A DNA stretch of 64,000 nt from Talinum fruticosum (Eukaryota; Streptophyta; Magnoliopsida; Caryophyllales; Talinaceae), in NCBI GenBank assembly GCA_021018815.1, contig JAITYX010000028.1, forward strand, positions 2,869,001 to 2,933,000. Reading direction: 5' to 3'. Made by a program: the position numbers and the translations under genes. This document shows, piece by piece, positions 44,277 to 54,069 of this stretch. How positions within the stretch are numbered: the stretch's first letter is position 1; the number at the start of each line of letters is the position of its first letter. Under the pieces are notes generated by a model. It was not told where the DNA came from. It saw only the letters and a program-made list of their open reading frames with translations, and did not search any database.

Positions 44277-44913
44277 ATTATGTGCCTTCTTATGTGAAAA
44301 TTTCATTGCATGATTATGTGTTATGTGTTTACATTTCGTTAATAACCATTAGTTCGATTGACTTAGTGATACCGAGCCGATAGTTATTATTTGTCCGTAG
44401 TTTCGAGTCACTCGGACACTAAGCCGAGTCAAACTCAGATTGATGAGCAAAGTGGACATCAAATCTCCGAAATCATCTCTAGATAGGTGGAGAATTTCAG
44501 AATTTATTTTTCAAAATCTTTTCTCTCTCTCTCGCGAACCGTGATCGGACAACTAGCCATTGAAAAACCGCTAGAATTTTAACCGTTGAGACGAGAACCG
44601 TCACACCGGCCTCGATGTGACCGATGAAAGAGCTGAGTCGAACGGATATTGAAGGACGATTATTTTTCTATAAATAGCGCCTATTCTCCTTCATCTCGCT
44701 ACTTTACATTTCATTTACTCTCTCTCTCTCAAGATCAAAACTTCGCGCACAAGCTCTCTACAGTGACTTCTGGACATTTTCAAGCTTCGTGAAGCTCATC
44801 TCAAGTAAGCTCAACTGTTCTCATCTCTTTCTTCTACTCTTTTTCTTTCACTCTCATCGACCTACTCTCTTCTACTCTCTCTCAAAGTTTCACTTTTCTT
44901 TTCTCTCATCCAA
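44277..44913 (+). other. Spacer between pol and extra ORF (element D)
   Basis: Non-coding, with TATAAATA at 44669-44676, then a CT-rich leader that contains TCTCAAGTAAGCTCAACT (44797-44814) and CTCTCAAAG (44880-44888). The same features occur in element B. Confidence 0.6.
44669..44676 (+). promoter_or_regulatory. TATA box before the extra ORF (element D)
   Basis: CTATAAATAGC, 245 bp before the ATG of the extra ORF and followed by a pyrimidine-rich leader. It is equivalent to 29820-29827 in B. Confidence 0.55.
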
Positions 44914-46595
44914 AATGCCTAAAAGAGGTTCTCACCTCGACTTTCTCGGCTCTTCCTCAAAGAAGCCCCGCACAAAAAGCCAAGAAGGCTCTTCCATCTC
45001 AAAACCTCTCGTCACCAAAGCATCTTGTGCTGGATGATAAGTTCTTCCCAACCACCAAATTCTCGTGGTTGCCCCACATCCAAACCACCTGTGTTTATAA
45101 CTTTCTTTGTTTCAACGAGTTCATCTACCCCGAACTCGTATTTGAGTTTTACACTCATCTTACAAGCTCTAAAGGTGTTCTAACCTCAAGGGTTCTGAAC
45201 GTAACCGTTTGTATAAACACTTCCCTTCTCCATCCCTTGTTCAAGGTCTCCTCTCTTTCTTGAACAACAACCCCATTCCTTTCACTCGAAGTCGCCGACG
45301 ACTTCTTTGAAAAATACTCAAAGAGTTCCCCGAGTCACGCAAAAACTTTTCGCGTGACTCAGCCGAGGTCGAAGCACGTCTTCCGTGCTTTCGCTAATGA
45401 GAACTTTCTTCTCTCAACATTCTAGCAAGGAGAACCCCAACTCCAAGCATTTAAAAGCTCTTTTTGACATTCTTGAGGGTTACGAAGTAGACCTCTTTCC
45501 TTCAATAATCGAGCAAATGGCAGCTGTGCCAGCTCAACTCCAATCCAAGAAGAACACCCCTCTTCCTTTCGGTGCTCTTCTCACCCTTGTATTCAAACAA
45601 TTTAAAGTTCCTCTCCCCTCGGAACCAAATGTCTGTTTCGAGGCTGCCGTTGTTGTTGGCAAAAAGGAACTTCGAGGGTACGGATACCAGGAAACTTAAC
45701 TTGGTGTCCGGGTACATAACTCGGAGCCGAGGCCACCTTCTCCGCCTCAAACTCGTAAAGAAGCCCCCTTTCTCTCCCCGCCCCACCTGGTGGTGCTTTC
45801 ACTTCAGTGTGTCTCTAAGTCTCTCTCCTCCATTTTGTCCTCCGCTTTCATGGACAAAATCAACTCTGTGTCCTTGGAATTCAAGGACATGCTCCGGTCA
45901 TTCAAAATTGTTTACCGATCTATGACCATCAACCAAAAGACCACCTAGTCTCAAATCGAGAGCAAGTAGGACTCGCTTATCGAGATGAAGGGCCTGGTGA
46001 AGGAGCAAAAGGAGTTGATCGAGCTCCTCTAGGAGAGAAGGTCCAAGGTAGCTCAGGACCATGGCGACTCGGACACATCCGAAGCATCCTCGAGCCCGGC
46101 TAAGACCTCCTCGGATAGCGGGGAGGACGGAGATGAAGACCAAGAAGAAGCAGACGTCGAGGAGCCTACGGCTTAGGCAGCTCCTTCGGGCAAGAGGAGG
46201 AACAAAAAGAAGAAGAAGGAGGGACAACTGAGGGTTAAAGTGCTCCTCAAGCTCAACCGGAAGTACTCGGCTCGGACAGCGAGCCTGAGTGGGTCGAAGA
46301 CCTAGCCGCACAAGGCCAACCCGCAGCGGGTCGACCGAGCAGCACCCTCCGGCTACCGAGCCCCACATGGAGGAACCTCTGGATCCTCTCGTTCTAGGTC
46401 AGCCACTCGTAGCCGAGCCCTCGATGGCGATCCCTGTCCTCCCTCCGCCACACTCAAGCACATCGTCAAGATCATATCAACGCCAGCTGACCACTCGTCC
46501 TTCTTCTTCTACTCGGACAACCCCTCTCCCTCTTAGGCGGACACCATGCACTCGTGTCACAATTCCAAAGTCTCGCGATTCTTCTTCTTCCCGGA
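44914..46595 (+). pseudogene. SIRE-like extra 3' ORF (element D)
   Basis: Starts MPKRGSHLDFLGSSSKKPRT, a basic, possibly nuclear-localising N-terminus. In successive frames: FLCFNEFIYPELVFEFYTHL and SKGVLTSRVLNVTV (45090-45215), then TPLPFGALLTLVFKQFKVPL (45557-45615), a coiled-coil region near 45925-46030, acidic EDGDEDQEEADVEEP (46120-46170) and a Lys-rich run near 46195-46225. The protein is not recognised, but the position is that of the SIRE env-like ORF. There is no signal peptide or membrane helix. The N-terminal part resembles proteins annotated in plants as putative transposon proteins, which is only a weak impression. Confidence 0.72.
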
Positions 46596-46985
46596 ATTCT
46601 GTTTTCTTTTACTTATCCTTTTGTCCGGACATCAAATATGTACTACTTGTTGTATTCTTCCCATTTTTTGTTTTTGCTGAAAGGCAAGGGGAGAATATAG
46701 ATAGAAAAATTAGTTGTCTTGTTTAGGGGAGTTTCTCACTCTCTATATCTCGTATGTACTTTCTTTAACTTCAATGAATTAATGCATTCTCTTCAAATTC
46801 TCTCGAGCTTAGTGTTTAATGCAAACATTTCGAGTTAGCGTCATTTCATTGATAATTGCTGAGTATCTATTCTTTATGATCCGATACTTTAAGTTTGCTT
46901 TACTTGTCTTATTTTCTACGCAAGTATACAAAATCGGATCTATATCACTAACAAATTTTTGTCTAAGTATGGAATGCCTTTCATC
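46596..46985 (+). other. 3' non-coding region of element D
   Basis: T-rich, with the internal purine block AAAGGCAAGGGGAGAATA at 46680-46697. No gene. Confidence 0.6.
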
Positions 46986-46998
46986 AAAAAGGGGAGAT
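46986..46998 (+). other. Polypurine tract of element D
   Basis: AAAAAGGGGAGAT immediately before the 3' LTR. Confidence 0.88.
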
Positions 46999-48601
46999 TG
47001 AAGACTCGGACTTTACTCCTCACATTTCTGAAGTTCTATCAAAGGAATCAGGTATAAGACTTTCTCACTTATAGAGTTTTGATTCCAAGTCATTCTCTCG
47101 TACCTTAGAAACTTTTCTCGAGTGATATAGTATTTCCTCTAAGTGATATAGCATTTATTTCATGTATTTGTGCTTGTCTCTGTGAGACTAAGAAAACATA
47201 TCTCGTACTTACTATTGTACACCCGGTTCCGAGTCTCTCATCGCTTAGAATTATCGCATGTTCAAATGACTAGTATTCGCATAACCGCACTCGGGTTTGA
47301 CTTCATATTACAGGTGTTATTCTGTTATAGTCGGCGCTTCTAGTCCGAACCATGCTTAGTCTAGATTAAGTTTATTCACTCTGTTATTCCTTATTCAAAT
47401 TGATCCTCGCCTAGACTAACTCACATGGAATTTTGAGTTTCATGGATATTAGACTCGGAAAACTCCATTCCTTTTCCGACTCGGATAATTAGTCACTTAA
47501 TTATCTTAATCATATTATTATCTCGTGTCTAATCTTGGACCAAAGTATTTTATACTTTGAGAACCAAATTGATTTACTTTTGTAGGTGATTCAAATGAGG
47601 TTATCCTATATTTGAAATACAAAAGTAACCGGCTTCAAAACCTCAAATCACCAGCGAGATAAGGCTTTTTCCACCTCCGACCTAGCCCCGGAAGACCGTG
47701 TCGTGGCTGTCTGTTTCCAAACTGGAAATTTGTAAGACCAAGCTAAATGGTGGTTTCCACCTTATCTTTCAAGACATCGCCAGTAGTTTTGGGACTTCCA
47801 AAAGAATCAAAGACCGTTGCCCAACATTCATATCTCAACGGACATTTTCTCGAGTGACTCGGAAAATCCTACACAATAGTCACAAAGGACTTCCAATCGG
47901 ACGATGGAGATAACGACTATTCTGCCCGGTCATCTATATATAGAAGCCAACTCTCAAGACTTGAAGATTGCGGAACATATTGTCAATACACTTACTTAAG
48001 CAATAGTCATTGTATTCATTCTCAATCTTCTACTTACAACTCCCACTCTGTAATTCATTATATTCCGAGTTGTAAGGTCTTCTACTCGATTACAAACACT
48101 TTCTTTCTTACTCTCTAAGTAAGGTCCCTTGACTCGAGTCGTAAGGGTTAACTCAGCTCGATTGACCCTAGCTGTAAGGGTTATCTCGGCTAGGAAGTTC
48201 TAGATTAGATAAGGGAATTTCCGAGTCTAGGAAAAACTTGTAACGAGTTGTCTAAGGGAGCAACTCGGGGTCGATCGATCTATTGTATTTTGTGGACTCA
48301 AAATAGTGGATTCGACTTCGTGCTTGGATTAGCACGCTCCGTGGTTTTCTGCCCCAGGAGGGTTTCCACGTATTTTCACGTGTCTTCACTTTCCGAGTTC
48401 ATTCTAGACTCGGACTCGTCTTAAAGCTTCGCTTCTATCTCGCATCTTCATTCTCGAGTTCATACTTTTCGACCATATTGTAGACTCGGAATCCGCTTTT
48501 GTTTGTCCTTTAATCAAAAGAGTTTGATTTTTCGTAAAAATCGTTCATCACCCTATTCACCCCCTCCGGGGTGACTTAGCCTCTCCTTGAGCAAACATTC
48601 A
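46999..48601 (+). repeat. 3' LTR of element D
   Basis: Starts TGAAGACTCGGAC and ends GAGCAAACATTCA. Many differences from the 5' LTR are one- or two-base length changes in C/T-C-G context (see findings). Confidence 0.93.
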
Positions 48602-48606
48602 AAGGG
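48602..48606. repeat. Right TSD of element D
   Basis: AAGGG, matching 37668-37672. Confidence 0.92.
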
Positions 48607-48629
48607 AAATGCAATGATATTAATGGCTT

Positions 48630-49012
48630 AGATTGGGATAAATTTTATTTGGCTAATGCAAAAATAAACCGCCTTAGTTTGAGATGCATTTGTTTTTGGC
48701 TACAATGTAAAAATAGACTCACGTAATTTGAGATGTGTTTTCTGCAAAAATGGACTCACCTAATTTGAGATGAACTCATTCGGCTAAAATGCAAAAATGA
48801 CTCACCTAATTGAGTTGAATTTTATTTTAGCTAAAATGCAAAAATCGATCCACTTAATTTGAGATAAATTTATTTTAGGCAAAAACAAACTCGCCTAATT
48901 TGGGATGTATTTTATTCAAAAATGGACTAACCTAATTTAAGATGTATTTTATACAAAAACGGAATCACTTAATTTAAGATAAATTTTATGTTGGCTAAAA
49001 TACAAAAATATA
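48630..49012 (-). repeat. Degenerate ~50-bp tandem repeats, unit 1
   Basis: About seven imperfect units with the core GGACTCACCTAATTTGAGAT and TTTTGGCTAAAATGCAAAAA. The array sits at the end of leader 1, cut at its left by element D. Confidence 0.75.
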
Positions 49013-49973
49013 AAGCAAGGATGCTGAAAAGTCAAAGCCCTAAAAATCCTAAAACCGACTAAGAAAAGAAAGGAGGGTCCTTAGTAGGACCCTCCCGGGC
49101 TCACCGGAGGTGGCCGCAGCCGACTAAGCGCGATGATCGGCGGCTGTACTGAAAAGGCTGAGACTAAAAGAGAAGATTTTAGCCTGACTCAAAGATGCAA
49201 TTAATGGACCAACCTTTAAGGAAAAAGACATTTTTTACTTTTGGCTAAAAATGCACATACTTGGACCGATCGAAGAAAATCAATTATTGTATTTTGTTTA
49301 CACCCATGCAAGGGTTATTTAGCACACTAATCCTAACCTAAAGGCTCACAAGAAAGAGTTTAAATGCTAAAACAACCACACACATTAACGCATGCAAACA
49401 CCACAAAAACACAAAAATAGCGACAGTCTGTCTTCGACGGAAATTTCGGCAAGGTGTTTTTTTGGAAATCCCATCGGAATTCCCGTTGGAATTTGGTAAA
49501 TCCTGTCAAAATTTGGCAAATCCTGTCGCAAAACCCGTCGGTATTTTTAACTTTTTTTTTTTAGTTAAATGATGACAGAAAGTACCGCCTAGACAACCAA
49601 GGATATATAGGCAAAAGAGGGATAAATATAGATAGAATACATGGTGTCTTAGAGTCCGAGAATTTAGTCCTCCATGGGGTTCGTGGCAAGAAATAACATA
49701 AATTTTCCGTGCCTCTCGGTAAAAAAAAATTTTAAAAAAAAATGGTGCTATGAGTGGAGAGTAACCACTTCTCAATCATTAAGCCTAGGCAGGGCCACTT
49801 GGGTTGGTATTTTGACCTCTTTAAAAAAAAGTTCTTAAATGTAAAACCCAATATGGTCCAATTTCAAAGCAACTATGTCCAGGGTTGCATAAATTTAACA
49901 TGACTAATGCAAAACATATTAAGAAAACTCACAATTCAAATTTTCAAGTCTAACCCTCTTAATAAATGACACA
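49013..49973 (-). other. Leader of unit 1 (non-coding)
   Basis: Homologous to 53290-54049 and, more weakly, to 50870-51444: GCTGAAAAGTCAAAGCCCTA, GTCCGAGAATTTAGTCCTCC and TTAAGAAAACTCACAAT-type blocks are shared. 49430-49560 contains a short TGTCG/AAATTTGGCAAATCC duplication. No coding frame. Confidence 0.6.
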
Positions 49974-49991
49974 TACCTAGTGGAGTTGCCA
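49974..49991 (-). other. PBS of unit 1
   Basis: The minus strand reads TGGCAACTCCACTAGGTA, a decayed form of the middle-unit PBS. Confidence 0.65.
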
Positions 49992-49993
49992 CT

Positions 49994-50482
49994 ATAGGAA
50001 CCACGCCTATCCCTTCGTAGGTGGGACAGAGTTTCCCCACAAATGTCGGATCTTTTGATTTTTAATGATTCTTCCGAAAGTTTAATTAAAATGGGGATGT
50101 GCCTCTTATTGAGCTTTATGATTTTTGGTAATTCAATTAATGTGGTTTTACAAAATAGTGATTGGACATTTTTTAATTTTTTATTTTAGAAATCAATTTT
50201 AGAAGTCTCTGTATATTATTTCATAATTTAGGGAAAAAAAACATAATTCAAATTGCACCGTAAAGCTTTTGGGCCAAATAGGTGTGATAACACCGGTTTG
50301 GATCGACGACCTTACCTAGTGACTGGGCAACATCGGCAGCAACGAGCATTGTCCGGTCACTAGCTTCCGTCACATCAATCCATCACAATTTGTGATCTAA
50401 ATCCTCAAATAGGACTCGGGATTTTATCATTGAGCTAACAAATAAAAACAGAGAAAAGGACAACACTTTTTTGGTGTCCACA
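49994..50482 (-). repeat. LTR of unit 1, internally deleted (489 bp)
   Basis: On the minus strand it starts TGTGGACACC (50482) and ends near GGTTCCTATAG. Compared with the LTR of unit 3, about 1.5 kb of the middle is missing. Confidence 0.65.
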
Positions 50483-50487
50483 ATATA

Positions 50488-50860
50488 CAAAAAATGAACT
50501 CCGCTAATCCGAGATGGATTTGATTTGGCTACTGCAAATGCAAAAATGTACTCACCTATTACGAGATGAGCTTAATTTGGCTAATGCAAATGCAAAATGG
50601 ACTCACCTAATATCAGATGAATTTAATTTGGCTAATGCAAATGCAAAAATGGACTCATATAATGTGACATGAATTTAATTTGGCTAATACAAATGCAAAA
50701 TGAACTCACCTAATATGAGATGAATTTAATTTGACTAATGCGAATGCAAAATGGACTCACTTAATATGAGATGAATTTAATTTGGTTAATGTAAATGAAA
50801 AAGGGACTCACGTAATATGAAGTGAATTTACTTTGGCTAATTCAAATGCAAAATGGGAAT
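50488..50860 (-). repeat. Degenerate ~50-bp tandem repeats, unit 2
   Basis: About seven units, core GGACTCACCTAATATGAGAT and AATTTGGCTAATGCAAATGC. The units are more alike here than in the other two arrays, suggesting local homogenisation. Confidence 0.78.
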
Positions 50861-51444
50861 ATGAAAGAAAAGAATGTCAAGAAAAACTAATTGACTAAAA
50901 GATAAAGGGGACCTTTGTTAAGACCCCTTTTAGACTGACAGGCGATGACTTCTTAGACCACTTAAGGAAAATTTTAGTATGACTCAAAAGTGCAAATAAT
51001 GGACTAAACCTAGTAGGCAAAGGGGTAATTTGACTTTTGCTAAATGCGGATAATGTACCGAGTCTAGAAAATTTATTAAAGTGTTTTATTTTCACCATGC
51101 AAGGGCTAATCAACACTCATCACCTACTCCTAAAGGCTTACAAATAAAGGATTAAATCTAAAACACATAAACTAGGTACGATATATGATGACTCATAGTC
51201 CGAGAATTTGGTCCTCCATGTGGGGCACGGTAGGAGAAAAAGTCAGAATCCTCGGTGCCACCTAGATTCGAGTGGGAGCCTCATTCCAGAGGTAAATAGG
51301 GGTTACATAAACTTTTCCTAGGGGGACCAAAACAAGTATTTAAACTATGTTCAAAGGTTGCTAAATACAGGATACCTAATGCAAGCACATCATAAAAATA
51401 CACTACCAAAAATTTCAAGTTTCGCTCTCTTAATAAATGATTAA
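50861..51444 (-). other. Leader of unit 2 (non-coding)
   Basis: Shorter version of the leader, including GTCCGAGAATTTGGTCCTCC (51198-51217) and the CTCTTAATAAATGA block just before the PBS. No gene. Confidence 0.55.
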
Positions 51445-51462
51445 TCCCTAGTGGAGTCGCCA
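51445..51462 (-). other. PBS of unit 2, best preserved
   Basis: The minus strand reads TGGCGACTCCACTAGGGA two bases after an LTR end in CA (plus-strand TG at 51465). Confidence 0.75.
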
Positions 51463-51464
51463 CT

Positions 51465-52940
51465 TGTAGGAACCACTACCACAACCGAACCCAACTTCCC
51501 CATGTACGTTGGCACAAGGGTTTTTAAAGTTTGGAAAAAGGGGTTTGAAAATGATTTTTAGAATGTAGGGATGAACCTTTTATCATGATTTCCGAATTTT
51601 ATTAAATTGAATTGAAGCGAATTAAATCATATTTGAATGGCAATTTTATTAATTATTTTATTTTATAAATTATTTTTAGAACTCGGGGATATTATTTCCT
51701 AATTGAAGAATAAATAAAACTTAGAACTAAGGGTTCCGCCGTGAGGCTTTAGGGCCGGATCGGTGTGAAAACACAGGTCCGGACCCAAGCCTAGGCCGTT
51801 GACAACCAAGTGAAGGCGGCAGCCGCACTCTGTGGTCATAGGCGCCGGCCAGTGCCCAGGCCGACACAGTCGGCCTCGGCCTCTGGCCAAGTAGGCGGAT
51901 CCGAGATCTCTTTGTTTTACCCTACAATCGAGAAAATAACCAAGAAGCATTTTAATAAGAATAAAGCAAAAGGCTAAAAATGACTCCAATAGACTTTGAA
52001 TCGAGAATCGATTTGGGAGAGAGGGTACGAAACGTAGGGAAAACCCTTCCATTCCGCTCGTCCAAAGACGACCATTACTAGTTTGAGTAGTATACTAAAA
52101 GAACGTGCTAAACACAAACATACAACATGCTCAGCGATAATAAAAAGCAACAAAATATAATTAAAGGAAAGCGATAAAGAAGGCAAGAAAGAAAGCGGTA
52201 AAGAAAGAAAAGCAAAAAACTAAAACATTACATCGGGTGGGGAGGAATTAAAAAACAATTACATCTCTTTAATCCACAATACTGAAAGCGATAAATAAAA
52301 CATAAGTTAAATAAGCTGTTTGAAGGCTTAACAATTTCCCCGAGGTTGTCCCACCTTGCCGATCCGGATCTCTACATTAGATCTCTTGATACGATAGCAA
52401 AAAAAACAAGAAAGGGTTTATTTTTGTGAATTGTAGAAAGTGTGAATGTGTAAGGAGTAGGAAAAATCAGTTGAATAAATGCCAGAGATCGGAATAACTG
52501 AATATTCTTTAGCTCTTTGCACAAATTCAACGGCAGAAGTAGAAAAGAGAAATGTTTAAGATTAATTTCGACTGAGTAACATTAATGGATGTGTATTATG
52601 CTTAGCTTTTTGCAGCATAACGCATAGGAGAAAGCCGTATGGGAATGAGAGCCAAGACTATCTATTTATAAGGAGAGACCTAGGTCACAAATGACCTAGG
52701 GTTGCTCTCGACCGATCATCCAAATAGTTGAAAATAAACCAGGCCAAAATATCTTCAAATTGAACTGGATACAGCAAGGATAAAACCGAGTAGAATCTAG
52801 TTTGCGAGCGCCGGCCACCTGGGTGTGTGCCTAGGGTTTCATGCCCTAGCGTGTTTCCAAATGAGTCTCCAATCCAAAACACAACGTTTCACTTAAAATT
52901 TCGGGCTTGCAGGTGCTTAAATGCATCACTTTGATGCTCA
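51465..52940 (-). repeat. LTR of unit 2, 5' end truncated
   Basis: It ends (minus) GGTTCCTACA at 51465. It contains GGCGCCGGCC at 51841-51850 and GCGCCGGCCACCT at 52808-52820. The expected TGTxGACA start is missing at the right. Reading frames in it have no family resemblance. Confidence 0.62.
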
Positions 52941-52949
52941 TGATCATGA

Positions 52950-53292
52950 AATGCAAAAATGGACACCTAACCTCGAGATGAATTTTTTTGTTAAATACAA
53001 AAATGAACTCACCTAATTTGAGATGAATTTTATTTTGGCCAAATGAAAAAATGGACTCGCCTAATTTGGGATGAATTTTTTTTTGGCTAAATGCAAAAAT
53101 GGACTCACCGAATTTGAGATGAATTTATTTTGGCTAAAATGGAAAAAAAAATGGACTCACCTAATTTGAGATGTATTTTATGAAAAAATGGGCTCGCTTA
53201 ATTTGAGATAACTTTTATTTTGGCTAAAATAAAAAAATGGAATCACCTAATTTGAGATGAATTTTATTTTGGCTAAAATGGAAAAATGGAAT
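52950..53292 (-). repeat. Degenerate ~50-bp tandem repeats, unit 3
   Basis: About seven units, core GGACTCACCTAATTTGAGAT and ATTTTGGCTAAAATGGAAAA. Confidence 0.77.
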
Positions 53293-54049
53293 GCAAGCAT
53301 GCTGAAAAGTCAAAGCCCTAAAAAGAACCTAAAACTCGTTAAGAAAAGAAAGGAGGTACCTCAGCAGGACACTCCTAGGCTGACCGGAGGTGCCCAATGT
53401 TTGTAAGAAAATGTCGAGACTAAAAGAGAAGTTTTTAGACTACCTTAGAAATACAATTAATTGACCGACCTTAAGAAAAAGGAAATGACATTTTAGACTT
53501 TTGTTTAAAAATGCACATATTGGATCGAGTCAAGCAAATTAATTATTGTGTTTTATTTGCACCCATGCGAGGGTTATTTAGCACATTAATCACAACCTAA
53601 AGGCTCACAAGAAAGATGATAAATGCTAAAACAACCACACTCATTCAACCATGCGAGTGAAGATAGAAGGTACCACCTAGATAACAAAGGATTTATGGTC
53701 AAAAGAAGGATAAATCTAGGTAGGATACATTTTTCTCGTAGTCCGAGAATTTAGTCCTCCATGGGGTGCATGGCAAGAAATAACATGAATTCCCAGTGTC
53801 TCCTGGTAAAAACCAAAGGAGCATGCTATGAGTGGAGAGTAACCACTTTCCCAATAATGAAGCCTAGGAGGGCCCATTGGGTTTGTAGTTTAGCCTCTTC
53901 CAAAAGATGTTCTTAAGGGTAAAGGCTAATGGTCGAAATTAAAAGCAACTATGTCTAAGGTTGCTTAAATGCAACAAGTCTAATGTAAAACACATTAAGA
54001 AAACTCACAATTTGATTTTTGAAGTCTCACCCTCTTAATAAGTGACACA
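53293..54049 (-). other. Leader of unit 3 (non-coding)
   Basis: Homologous to leader 1: GCTGAAAAGTCAAAGCCCTA at 53309-53328 and GTCCGAGAATTTAGTCCTCC at 53741-53760. No gene. Confidence 0.6.
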
Positions 54050-54067
54050 TCCCTAGTAGAGTTGCCA
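54050..54067 (-). other. PBS of unit 3
   Basis: The minus strand reads TGGCAACTCTACTAGGGA; two substitutions relative to unit 2. Confidence 0.68.
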
Positions 54068-54069
54068 CT

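Larger units (their letters stand above)
37673..48601 (+). mobile_element. Element D: full-length SIRE-like Ty1/copia (10.93 kb)
   Basis: Structurally complete: two LTRs (1596 and 1603 bp) with TG/CA ends, PBS after the 5' LTR, PPT before the 3' LTR, and a perfect TSD. Internal order: gag, protease, integrase, RT, RNase H, extra ORF. The LTR pair differs at scattered sites, roughly one in twenty by eye, so the insertion is not recent, though some differences may be sequencing artefacts. It is inserted into leader sequence of the Tat-type array. Confidence 0.93.

Noticed and set aside
51699..52186. Minus-strand frames of 117 and 70 aa in LTR unit 2
   Set aside because: Not conserved in LTR unit 3 and no domain; treated as chance frames.
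48630..53292. Repeat arrays considered as a CRISPR-like array
   Set aside because: Units are directly adjacent and degenerate with no unique spacers, in plant retrotransposon sequence; they are a minisatellite.
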